21,307 bases of DNA from an uncultured beta proteobacterium (lineage in GTDB: Bacteria > Pseudomonadota > Gammaproteobacteria > Burkholderiales > Burkholderiaceae), in assembly GCA_903827075.1 (NCBI GenBank), contig CAIKGX010000035.1, positions 1 through 21,307 on the forward strand. The letters are read 5' to 3'. Within the stretch, counting starts at the first letter, position 1; every line of letters begins with the position of its first letter. The notes under the pieces were generated by a model that was not told where the DNA came from, did not search any database, and saw nothing but the letters and a program-made list of their open reading frames with translations. Both the position numbers and the translations under genes were made by a program. Below, piece by piece: positions 1-7,390 of the stretch.

Positions 1-1
1 A

Positions 2-436
2 GCATCGGAGCACCATCAAAGCCAGTCAACCAACCATCGCGAACTATTGCAAACACTGAACTATGCTGAATGGATGTCGAGAAGCATTAAGAATAGTATT
101 GATGGTGTTGCCGCTCAATTACAAAAGGGCTTGACCTTCCTGGGCTCTACTGGTGCTACTGCACCCTTTATTGGCTTGTTTGGAACGGTATGGGGCATCT
201 ATCACGCTCTCATTGCCATCAGCAGTTCAGGTAGCGCACAAATTGATCAAGTAGCAGGACCGATTGGTGAGGCCCTCATCATGACTGCATTAGGTCTGGC
301 GGTAGCGATCCCAGCGGTGCTGGGCTTTAATGCGATCAATCGCGCTAACAAATTGTTGGTGACTGATCTCAATCGCTTTGGCAACGATCTACTCGCCTAT
401 TTTGTTACTGGTGCCCGCATGAAGTCGGGAGAATAA
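2..436 (+). CDS. exbB: ExbB/TolQ-family proton channel subunit, 5'-truncated
   Basis: MotA/TolQ/ExbB-family inner-membrane protein that, with ExbD, uses the proton gradient to energise TonB-dependent outer-membrane uptake. The frame is open from the window edge, so the N-terminus and first membrane helix lie outside; the TTG at 47 reads as an internal Leu. The visible part has the family core GLFGTVWGIYHAL (second membrane helix region) followed by GPIGEALIMTALGLAVAIPA (third helix), the most conserved section of ExbB. It ends at TAA 434-436, two bases before exbD, so the two are co-transcribed. ExbB versus TolQ is judged from the short ExbD-like partner and cannot be settled without neighbours such as tonB or tolA. 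Family assignment is secure. Confidence 0.9.
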   Translation, partial: ASEHHQSQSTNHRELLQTLNYAEWMSRSIKNSIDGVAAQLQKGLTFLGSTGATAPFIGLFGTVWGIYHALIAISSSGSAQIDQVAGPIGEALIMTALGLAVAIPAVLGFNAINRANKLLVTDLNRFGNDLLAYFVTGARMKSGE

Positions 437-438
437 AT

Positions 439-852
439 ATGTCTTTCCATCTACAGGAAAATCAGAACGAAGACAGCATCATGGCTGAAATCAACATGAC
501 GCCGATGGTCGATGTCATGTTGGTGCTCTTAATTATCTTCATGATTACACTGCCCGTCATTCAGCAAGCCGTAAAGGTGGAATTGCCTAAAGCCAATAGT
601 GTGCGCAATGAAGTGAAACCAGAATCAATACAACTCTCAATTGATGCAAAAGGTCAGATTTTCTGGAACAGTACGCCAATTGATTTAGAGACTTTCAATG
701 GCTATGCCGAGAAAGCTGCTCAAAAAGAACCACAACCTGAAATTAACTTGCGCGCTGATAAGTCCGTGAAGTATGAATATGTTGCTCAGGTCCTTGCCGC
801 ATCACGCCGGGCCGGTTTAACGAAATTAGGCTTTGTTACAGATCCGAATTAA
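439..852 (+). CDS. exbD: ExbD/TolR-family biopolymer transport protein
   Basis: 137-residue partner of ExbB, of normal family length. It has a short cytoplasmic N-terminus with the typical INMTPMVDVMLVLLIIF stretch: one membrane helix at about residues 24-45 carrying the conserved proton-relay aspartate (Asp25). The rest is a periplasmic domain (about 46-137) with the usual LRADKSVKYEYVAQVLA segment. A GGAG at 427-430, 8 bases before the ATG, supports this start. Its TAA stop (850-852) lies inside a TTAA that also supplies the stop of the convergent PII-like gene, so the two genes overlap by four bases with no room for a terminator. Role: stator and proton-path subunit for TonB-driven uptake of iron chelates, cobalamin or similar; the substrate is not visible here. 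Confidence 0.93.
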   Translation: MSFHLQENQNEDSIMAEINMTPMVDVMLVLLIIFMITLPVIQQAVKVELPKANSVRNEVKPESIQLSIDAKGQIFWNSTPIDLETFNGYAEKAAQKEPQPEINLRADKSVKYEYVAQVLAASRRAGLTKLGFVTDPN

Positions 853-1172
853 GGCGTAGATTTAGCAATAAAGTAGGCCTGTGTTACTGGGGTACACCAA
901 ACCACCCCATCCCCTATTTGTCCTGTCTGGCAAATAGTCACAATCTTATCCATCAAGACCTCAGCAATTTCATCATTGCAAATGATTTCAATCTTGATTT
1001 TGGCTGAGTAATCGGTAAGCTCATCCTTAATATTGACCTTATTCGTACGGGAAGGCGCACCAAACCCTTCGGCTTTGGAAATCGTCATCCCCGGAAAACC
1101 GGGCAAATTAATCAGCGTGTTTCTGAGAATGGCTAATTTATTGGGGCGAATAATCGCCTTTACTTCCATCAT
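849..1172 (-). CDS. PII-like protein (PII-NG type) linked to metal efflux operon
   Basis: 107-residue protein of the GlnB/GlnK fold. Visible family features are the N-terminal VKAIIRPNKLAILRNTL strand-helix, GMTISKAEGFG, the KIKIEI strand and the B-loop remnant TGQIGDG. It differs from true PII: the T-loop is short and lacks the uridylylated Tyr51, and the lysine normally after IGDG is Val (IGDGVVW). These traits and the position directly behind an HME-RND pump gene match the PII-NG group described next to czc/cus-like pumps in Proteobacteria (recalled knowledge). The start overlaps the pump's stop as ATGA and has a near-perfect Shine-Dalgarno, so it is translated with the pump. A second in-frame ATG follows directly. 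Function unknown; a regulatory or metal/nucleotide sensing role is inferred. Confidence 0.82.
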   Translation of the reverse strand: MMEVKAIIRPNKLAILRNTLINLPGFPGMTISKAEGFGAPSRTNKVNIKDELTDYSAKIKIEIICNDEIAEVLMDKIVTICQTGQIGDGVVWCTPVTQAYFIAKSTP

Positions 1173-4100
1173 GCTTCCGCCTCCTTATCTTCAAACCACC
1201 TATACAAAACCGGCAATACCAGTAATGTTAAAGCAGTTGACGTAATCAAGCCAGCAATGACCACTGCTGCCAAGGGGCGGGTCACCTCAGATCCAGGGCC
1301 TCCAGAGAACAGCATCGGCACTAAAGCCAACATCGCCACCGAAGCCGTCATCATTACCGGTCTAAAGCGATGTCCGCATCCATGGATCAAAGCATCTTCC
1401 ATTGAGTAGCCATCTTCTCTTAATTGCTTAATAAAGGAGATTAGCACTACGCCGTTTAAGACGGCAATGCCCCATAAATTAATGAAGCCTACAGCCGCCG
1501 GCACTGAGAGATATTCTCCAGCAAGAAATAAACCAAATACCCCGCCAATCGAAGCAAATGGTAAAACCAAAATAATTAATCCTGCCAAACGGAGTGATTT
1601 AAAAAGCATAAACAGCAAGAAATAAATAGCCATGATGGTCAATGGAATAATCACCATCAAACGCGACATGGCTCGTTGCATGTTTTCAAATTGACCGCCC
1701 CATTGCAATGTATAGCCTTGAGGTAATTCCACGTTTTTCTCAATTAAGGTTTGCGCTTCTTTAACAAATCCACCTAAATCTCGACCTTCCACGTTCACCC
1801 CCACTACTAAACGACGCTTGCCGGATTCGCGAGAAATTTGAGCTGGGCCATCGACGATCGTAATCTCAGCTAAATCTCGTATGAGAACTTGAGCCCCATC
1901 AGGAGAATGCAAAATAATATTCTCAATAGCATCCACATTATTTCTATAGGGTGCTGGGTAGCGAAGAGCTAAAGGGAATCGCCTCTCACCCTCATAAATC
2001 GTGGACGCCTGCTTGCCACCAATCGCCGTTTCAATGACCTCATTCACATCAGATACATTGATGCCATAACGTGCAATCGCATCCCGATTGATTTTAATGT
2101 TGAGATAGTTCTGTCCAGAGGCCTGCTCAATACGAAGATCATTAGCCCCTTTCATTTTCATTAAGGTCTGGCCTATCTGTGCGCCTAACTTTTGCAAGAT
2201 CGCAAGATCTTCACCAAAAATTTTGATAGCCACTTGAGAACGTACACCTGAAACCATCTCATCTACCCGAGCTGCAATAGGCTGTGAAATCGATAATTCA
2301 ATACCGGGAAGCGTTTTGAGCTTTTCACGGATGGCTTGTCCTATCTCTTCTTGACTCAGACTGCGATCACCCAAGGGCTTTAAAGTCACGATGGGATCAG
2401 ATTCATTTGGCTGACCGGGATCTGCTGCTGAATCCCCTTTACCCAAACGAGACACCGCCATTTGTACACCAGGAATAGTCATGATGCGTTTAATTGCTTC
2501 AAACTCCAATTTAATGGATTCATCTAAGGAAATATTTGGTGCTCGCACAATTACCGGCGTAATGGAACCTTCTTGCATCACCGGAATAAAAGCCTTCCCC
2601 AACATCACAAAACCCACTACGCTAATTCCCAGGGCAATAAAGGCTCTTTTCACCACCAATTTTGGATTTGCTAAAGACCAAGTCAGCCAACGCTCATACG
2701 GAGCGCGCATCTTCTTAACGATGGTGGTGTCGTCTTCGCTTCCGCCCTTAAGTATGTAAGAACACAGTACGGGGGATAAAGTAAATGAAAGAATTAAAGA
2801 TATGGTTAGGGCAATGGCGATGGTAATGGCCATTGGTGCAAACATTTTTCCTTCCATGCCCTCCAAAGAGAGTAAAGGCATGAACACGAGAATGATGATG
2901 CCGACCCCGAATAAAACAGGCTCACCCACTTCAGAAGCAGCCTCTAAAATAATCCGGTTTTTAGATTCACCCGTCTTGAGTCTTTGACCCAATTTAGCAA
3001 AGGTATTTTCTACGACCACTACTGATCCATCGACCATGATGCCGATCGCAATTGCCAGGCCACCAAGGGACATGAGGTTCGCTGAAATGCCATAGCGATT
3101 CATGACCAAGAAAGTTAATAAGGGTGTTAATACTAAAGTGGCGACAACGATGAGGGATGAGCGAACATCACCTAAGAATAAGAATAGCAATATGACAACG
3201 AGAATCACGCCCTCAATTAATACCTTGGCCACATTAAACATGGCTGCATTGACTAAATCCGTCCGGTCATAAAAAGGCACAATCTGCAAGCCATCAGGAA
3301 GTAATTTGCCTTCGTTAATTTCTGCTACTTTGAGTTTGATTCTATTAACTACTTCACGCGCATTACCGCCACGAATCATTTGAATAATTCCAGCGACACT
3401 TTCGGTATAGCCATTCTTAATAGCCGCACCCTGCCGTATCTCACTACCAATGACCACTTCAGCCACATTCTTAACGTAAACCGGGGTACCCCTTACCTCT
3501 TTGAGAATAATTTTTCCGATATCTTCCGGCTTAGAAATTAAACCGATACCCCGAATGAGATATCGCTCTGAATACGTCGGTAGCTGACCACCTCCAGAAT
3601 TGGCATTATTTCTAGCCAGCGCCTCATACACCTCACGCAAACTAATCTGGTAATGGCGTAATCGTTCAGGATTCACTAAGACTTGATATTCGCGTGCATA
3701 CCCCCCTAACGTATTCACTTCAGCAACTCCTGGAATGGAGCGCAATAAGGGGCGCACAATCCAGTCTTGAACTGCACGGCGATCCTCAAGTTCTTCTACT
3801 GTTAATTCTCTTTCCTGATCAGAGGGATGATCTATGGTGTATTGATAAACCTCGCCCAGCCCTGTTGAAGGGGGCGCTAATACTGGAGTAATGCCGATGG
3901 GCATCTTAGAGGCGACCTCAATTAACCTTTCAGTTACCAACTGTCGCGCAAAATATAAATCTGTTTTATCAGTAAACACTAAAGTAATCGCAGCAATACC
4001 ATTGCGATTTAAGGATCGCATCTCCGTAAGGCCTGGCAATCCAGTCATCGCCAACTCGATTGGAACCGTAACGAAACGCTCAACCTCTTCTGGTGAGCGT

Positions 4101-4264
4101 CCGGGTGCTTCTGCAGCAATCTGAACCTGCACATTCGTGACATCTGGAAAAGCATCTACCGATAAGCGCTTAGTAGCCAATAATCCCCCAATGAGAAGGA
4201 CCATGGAAATAATGACGATTAGTAATCGCTGCTGTAAGGCAACACGAACAATTTTTTCAATCAT
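1169..4264 (-). CDS. HME-type RND heavy-metal efflux pump (CzcA/CusA family)
   Basis: 1031-residue inner-membrane proton/metal antiporter, full length for the family. The N-terminus shows the first membrane helix (about 13-30) and the typical SVDAFPDVTNVQVQI and APGRSPEEVERFVTVPIE. A large periplasmic loop follows, then helices near 345-425 with the relay motif AIAIGIMVDGSVVVVEN: Asp412 and Glu419 match CzcA Asp408 and Glu415, but the place of CzcA Asp402 is Ala406, as in CusA. The second half repeats the layout and ends with helices near 875-1025. The motif is mixed: AIAIG-MVD resembles Cu/Ag pumps, while the following Gly-Ser differs from CusA Ala-Ala, so the metal cannot be named safely. 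It forms a tripartite envelope complex with the two upstream gene products. Five bases separate it from the fusion-protein gene and it overlaps the PII-like gene by four. Confidence 0.93.
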   Translation of the reverse strand: MIEKIVRVALQQRLLIVIISMVLLIGGLLATKRLSVDAFPDVTNVQVQIAAEAPGRSPEEVERFVTVPIELAMTGLPGLTEMRSLNRNGIAAITLVFTDKTDLYFARQLVTERLIEVASKMPIGITPVLAPPSTGLGEVYQYTIDHPSDQERELTVEELEDRRAVQDWIVRPLLRSIPGVAEVNTLGGYAREYQVLVNPERLRHYQISLREVYEALARNNANSGGGQLPTYSERYLIRGIGLISKPEDIGKIILKEVRGTPVYVKNVAEVVIGSEIRQGAAIKNGYTESVAGIIQMIRGGNAREVVNRIKLKVAEINEGKLLPDGLQIVPFYDRTDLVNAAMFNVAKVLIEGVILVVILLFLFLGDVRSSLIVVATLVLTPLLTFLVMNRYGISANLMSLGGLAIAIGIMVDGSVVVVENTFAKLGQRLKTGESKNRIILEAASEVGEPVLFGVGIIILVFMPLLSLEGMEGKMFAPMAITIAIALTISLILSFTLSPVLCSYILKGGSEDDTTIVKKMRAPYERWLTWSLANPKLVVKRAFIALGISVVGFVMLGKAFIPVMQEGSITPVIVRAPNISLDESIKLEFEAIKRIMTIPGVQMAVSRLGKGDSAADPGQPNESDPIVTLKPLGDRSLSQEEIGQAIREKLKTLPGIELSISQPIAARVDEMVSGVRSQVAIKIFGEDLAILQKLGAQIGQTLMKMKGANDLRIEQASGQNYLNIKINRDAIARYGINVSDVNEVIETAIGGKQASTIYEGERRFPLALRYPAPYRNNVDAIENIILHSPDGAQVLIRDLAEITIVDGPAQISRESGKRRLVVGVNVEGRDLGGFVKEAQTLIEKNVELPQGYTLQWGGQFENMQRAMSRLMVIIPLTIMAIYFLLFMLFKSLRLAGLIILVLPFASIGGVFGLFLAGEYLSVPAAVGFINLWGIAVLNGVVLISFIKQLREDGYSMEDALIHGCGHRFRPVMMTASVAMLALVPMLFSGGPGSEVTRPLAAVVIAGLITSTALTLLVLPVLYRWFEDKEAEA
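1180..1186 (-). promoter_or_regulatory. Strong Shine-Dalgarno of the PII-like gene, inside the czcA-like coding end
   Basis: On the minus strand AAGGAGG stands 7 bases before the ATG at 1172-1170. It is embedded in the last codons of the RND pump gene (Asp-Lys-Glu-Ala-Glu-Ala-stop). This near-consensus site supports the chosen start and suggests that the PII-like protein is made in good amount relative to the pump. Confidence 0.75.
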
Positions 4265-4269
4265 GCTTT

Positions 4270-5616
4270 TTAGCCACCACTCAACTGACGCTTGCGCTCA
4301 GTATTTAAGTGATAAGCACCATTAATCGCAATCTCTTGACCTTCCTTTAGACCCCAAAGCACAGGACGGTAGCCTTTACCCTCTGGCCCAAGCTTTACCG
4401 TAACCATTCGATAAACATCATCCTCTTCACGAACAAAGACATGGTCATGGTTATCCTCCCGGAAAACCGCGCCCACAGGAACAAGTAAACGATCTACGGG
4501 CTGACTCTCAATGAGCATCGTCGCTAACATGCCAGGCTTAATTTGGCCCTCAGGATTAGGGACTTCCATTCGAACTAATACAGTACGTGTTGTTGGATTG
4601 ACAATCGAATCCACATGCGCCACCGTGCCTTCAATTTCTAAATTGCGTAGGGCTGGAATAATGGCGGTCACTTTCTGACCCTTATGAATAAGATAGGCAT
4701 TACTTTCAGGAACTTCAGCGATCGCCCAAAGTAAACCCAAATCCGCAATCGTAAATAAGGCATCCGCAGGTTGCACAACCTGACCCTTATTAATCTTTCG
4801 CTCTACTATCTCACCGGGTATGGTGGCAATGACGTTATTAATAGACTCAATCAAGCCCGACTTGGCTAAGCGATCAATGCTAGCTTGATCCATTCCCTGA
4901 ACGCGGAGTTGGTCATTAGCCGCCCTAAATTCCGCTTTCGAACTGCTTGCTTCCGCCTCACGTTTTTGCAACTCTGCTAATGCAATCACATCTTCTTTAT
5001 ATAAAATTCTGGCGCGGTTAGCCGCTTGGTCTGCCAACTGACTTGCACTCTTAGCCTTTAAATAGGCCAATTGAGATTGTGTTAACTCAGTTGATGTGAT
5101 TTTTGCCAGCACGTCACCCTGCTTGACCATCTGTCCAGGAATAGCCAAGATATCCGATACGCGCCCCGTGACGTTTGCCCCAATTCTGGAAAGAAACTGT
5201 TCATTAAAATCGATTCGCCCAGAAACCCGCAGCTCCTCAACAAAAGGACCCATTTGGACCTTTCCCTCGGAAATCATTTTCTGTATATCAGGATTAATCA
5301 GAACCACGTTGGGATCTTGCACTGATTTAATCGACGGCCTTACATCAAATACATTGAAGTAATTCAGTGCAATCAAAAAGGCGCAGAACCATGGCAAATA
5401 AAATGTTCCTTTTTTTACCCAGGCTGGCGACCGATCATATTTAGTAGAAACAATGGGGGCGTGCACAGCGATCCATTCATGGGCTTGTGCGTACCACTCT
5501 TTTTGAGTGCTTACCGTAAGCTCGAGCAATGCCTTGCCATGAAACCTCACCTTTTCTACAAGAAAGGTTTTCCATGTACGTAGCTGCTCTACGATTTTTT
5601 TGAACTCTTGCTTCAT
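4270..5616 (-). CDS. Membrane fusion (adaptor) protein of the HME-RND efflux system, CzcB/CusB-like
   Basis: Periplasmic adaptor joining the RND pump to the outer-membrane channel. The ATG at 5616 was chosen because it forms an ATGA overlap with the end of the czcC-like gene and has GGGAAG just upstream; an in-frame ATG at 5646 would add ten residues inside that gene. From 5616 it has 448 residues: about 70 mostly charged and aromatic residues, one membrane helix (about 72-90, around YLPWFCAFLIALNYF), then the adaptor domains. These include a barrel-sandwich half GANVTGRVSDILAIPGQMV, a helical hairpin (about 175-235), the second half PGEIVERKINKGQVV, and a beta-barrel/proximal part with TTRTVLVRMEVPNPEGQIKPGM. 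The pre-helix extension is much longer than the short signal or anchor usual for CzcB and would lie in the cytoplasm. No Met/His-rich metal-binding tail is seen. Confidence 0.9.
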   Translation of the reverse strand: MKQEFKKIVEQLRTWKTFLVEKVRFHGKALLELTVSTQKEWYAQAHEWIAVHAPIVSTKYDRSPAWVKKGTFYLPWFCAFLIALNYFNVFDVRPSIKSVQDPNVVLINPDIQKMISEGKVQMGPFVEELRVSGRIDFNEQFLSRIGANVTGRVSDILAIPGQMVKQGDVLAKITSTELTQSQLAYLKAKSASQLADQAANRARILYKEDVIALAELQKREAEASSSKAEFRAANDQLRVQGMDQASIDRLAKSGLIESINNVIATIPGEIVERKINKGQVVQPADALFTIADLGLLWAIAEVPESNAYLIHKGQKVTAIIPALRNLEIEGTVAHVDSIVNPTTRTVLVRMEVPNPEGQIKPGMLATMLIESQPVDRLLVPVGAVFREDNHDHVFVREEDDVYRMVTVKLGPEGKGYRPVLWGLKEGQEIAINGAYHLNTERKRQLSGG

Positions 5617-6878
5617 TGCTTCCCACTCTCTATTTTGGCAAGCCACTCTGGGGTTGCTCTTAATCGCTGGATTTCAGTAGATACCGAAGCCAGATCAAAA
5701 CGCGCCTTAATTAAGTCATTACGAGCAAGGCGGAACGTTCTTTGCGCATCCAAATATTCGAGCATGCCCCGCTCCCCATACTTATACGAAACCTCTGCAA
5801 TTCGCCTAGCACTGGCAGCCAACTGCACTACTTCCTGGTCTAATATTTTTACCTGATAGCTCGTCATTTGATGCAACTTATAAGCGAACTCGAGTTGTTG
5901 TTCCAAATTTTGGCTCTGGGCATTCAATTGATTTCTTGCTTTAGCGGCATTGGCTTCTGCCTCAGCAATTTGCCCTCCTTTGAAATCCCAAATAGGAATA
6001 CTGACTACCAAACCATATAGGCGGTCGGTGAAATTCGGATCGTTATATTGCTGGGCTTTAAATGCCAGTTTTGGTAAACGCGAATTCTGCTCAAAACTTA
6101 GCCGTGACTCTGATGCATCGACATCGGCCTTGGCCTTTTGCAACTCAGGGCTTTGAGATTGCACTTCTGCCAATAAAATCGCTAGGGAAGGAAGCTCTTC
6201 CGCCTTGGGTACCTGGCTCACCACCGCAAAGTCCTGAGGCAAACCATGACCAACCACCTGCCTTAATTGACTCTTTGCTTGATCTACCCGCAGCCTGCAA
6301 GACTCGGCATTAATTTGCGCATTGAGAAACTCGGTCTGCGCCCTGATTAATTCAAATCTAGCAGTCTCGCCTACGTCGTAGCGCACTTGCATGCGGTCCC
6401 GTATTTGTTTGGTCAAGTTGTAATCTTCGTCAGCTGCTCTTAACTCTGCTTCGCGTCGTAATAACTCGTAATAGCGTTGCTGCACTTTAGAAATTGTTTC
6501 CACTTCAAAAGCAACCCGAGTAGCTTCAGCAGATTTAAAGTTTGCTTCTGCGGCATTCACCCTCGGATAGCGCGTGTAAGGCATATCCAAAGGTTGGGTT
6601 ACAGACCAAGATGAAACGTTACCGGTTGTTAGAGGTCCAGAAGCCGACTTTTGTTGACCAGTATTTACCTCAAACTCAGGATTCGGAATAGCGCGGGCTG
6701 TAGAAAGCTGCCCCCTCACTGCTCTTGATTGATCTCTAGCAGCTAATACCTGGGGGCTGGACTCTAAAGCAAGCGTAATTAAATCGTTTGCTGTGAATGT
6801 CTTTTGCCCTTGCGCGTTAGCACTAGTGGCTAGCAGTAATAAGACAAAACTAGTAATTAATACACTTAAGCGGAACAT
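5613..6878 (-). CDS. TolC-like outer-membrane efflux channel, CzcC/CusC-like
   Basis: Outer-membrane factor of the tripartite metal pump. The frame is open from 7010, but the ATG at 6878 is preferred because it gives a standard signal peptide: MFRLSV, a hydrophobic run, then LLATSANA with cleavage near residue 22. That makes 421 residues, normal for CzcC. The mature protein begins FTANDLITLALESSPQVLAA, the classic opening of an OEP repeat. Two long helical-hairpin repeats follow, with strand segments near NPEFEVNTGQ and LYGLVVSIPIWDFKGG and the terminal KYGERGMLEYLDAQRTFR. No lipobox cysteine is present. It is the first gene of the minus-strand operon, so its upstream region (6879-7040) should hold the operon's promoter and operator. 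It ends in an ATGA overlap with the fusion-protein gene. Confidence 0.9.
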   Translation of the reverse strand: MFRLSVLITSFVLLLLATSANAQGQKTFTANDLITLALESSPQVLAARDQSRAVRGQLSTARAIPNPEFEVNTGQQKSASGPLTTGNVSSWSVTQPLDMPYTRYPRVNAAEANFKSAEATRVAFEVETISKVQQRYYELLRREAELRAADEDYNLTKQIRDRMQVRYDVGETARFELIRAQTEFLNAQINAESCRLRVDQAKSQLRQVVGHGLPQDFAVVSQVPKAEELPSLAILLAEVQSQSPELQKAKADVDASESRLSFEQNSRLPKLAFKAQQYNDPNFTDRLYGLVVSIPIWDFKGGQIAEAEANAAKARNQLNAQSQNLEQQLEFAYKLHQMTSYQVKILDQEVVQLAASARRIAEVSYKYGERGMLEYLDAQRTFRLARNDLIKARFDLASVSTEIQRLRATPEWLAKIESGKQ

Positions 6879-6942
6879 AAGCCCAATTTTAGTGAATAAG
6901 TGTGAACCTTTAATGTGCATTAAGAATGGTTTGGGTGTGGGC

Positions 6943-6978
6943 ATTCCCCAAAATAGGGAATAAGCGCCCAACTTGGGG
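6943..6978 (-). promoter_or_regulatory. Overlapping inverted repeats upstream of the efflux operon, candidate operator
   Basis: Three pairings overlap here: ATTCCC at 6943-6948 with GGGAAT at 6956-6961; CCCAA at 6967-6971 with TTGGG at 6973-6977; and CCCCAA at 6946-6951 with TTGGGG at 6973-6978. They lie 65-100 bases before the chosen czcC-like start. Metal-efflux operons are usually controlled by MerR-type or two-component regulators that bind such dyads, so an operator is inferred. No regulator gene is in the window and no clear -35/-10 pair was found with it. Confidence 0.4.
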
Positions 6979-7017
6979 AGATATACGGAAAATACGGGTT
7001 TTGAGATCAAAATTAAG

Positions 7018-7037
7018 CCATTTATAAAATTAAATGG
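7018..7037 (-). terminator. AT-rich hairpin between tRNA-Leu and the efflux operon
   Basis: A perfect 7-bp stem (CCATTTA with TAAATGG) and 6-base loop, extendable by AAG/CTT around one bulged base. Read leftward (minus strand) it is followed by a short T-rich run, so it could end the tRNA-Leu transcript before the czc-like operon. The stem is AT-rich and the T-run interrupted, so it is a weak terminator at best; a protein-binding dyad is the alternative. Confidence 0.3.
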
Positions 7038-7170
7038 TCTTGCCTAGACGCTAACTCCCCTTACACCGGACCCAAAGGGCCGAACTGACGATATAAGGAA
7101 CTCATTGCTGAGCAGGCTACTCCCCGTTTACGTATTCATTAGATCACATAAATGGGGATAAAGCGTCGAT

Positions 7171-7259
7171 TGGTGCCCGAGGCCGGAATCGAACCGGCAC
7201 GACTTTTTTGAGTCGGCAGATTTTAAATCTGCTGTGTCTACCGATTTCACCACTCGGGC
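7171..7259 (-). tRNA. tRNA-Leu (anticodon UAA)
   Basis: Read on the minus strand, the acceptor arm pairs GCCCGAG (7259-7253) with CTCGGGC (7181-7175), followed by discriminator A and an encoded CCA (7173-7171). The anticodon stem GCAGA/TCTGC closes a TTTAAAA loop with anticodon TAA. The D-arm has GGTAGAC, the long variable arm typical of class II tRNAs has GACTC/GAGTC-like pairing around a run of A, and the T-arm is GCCGGTTCGAATCCGGC. Length 89 nt. All features are standard for tRNA-Leu reading UUA/UUG codons. Divergent from the acylase gene; no attachment-site duplication or integrase is seen beside it. Confidence 0.96.
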
Positions 7260-7390
7260 TCGCACTAGCAGTAATGCTGCGCTATATAAATCAAGACAAA
7301 GAGATTTTAGCATGCAAGGCTAAATTAGCCCTAAAGCCAGATCAGGACAAAGCTAGGCTGATTTTTTGGCAAAACCACTAAACTATTCTC

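Noticed and set aside
7068..7082. GC-rich dyad GGACCC-AAA-GGGCC downstream of the tRNA
   Set aside because: The pairing has a mismatch or bulge, the loop is short and no T-run follows on either strand.
7128..7313. Minus-strand 61-codon frame over the tRNA
   Set aside because: It is the translation of tRNA-Leu and its flanks; such tRNA-derived frames are well-known false proteins.
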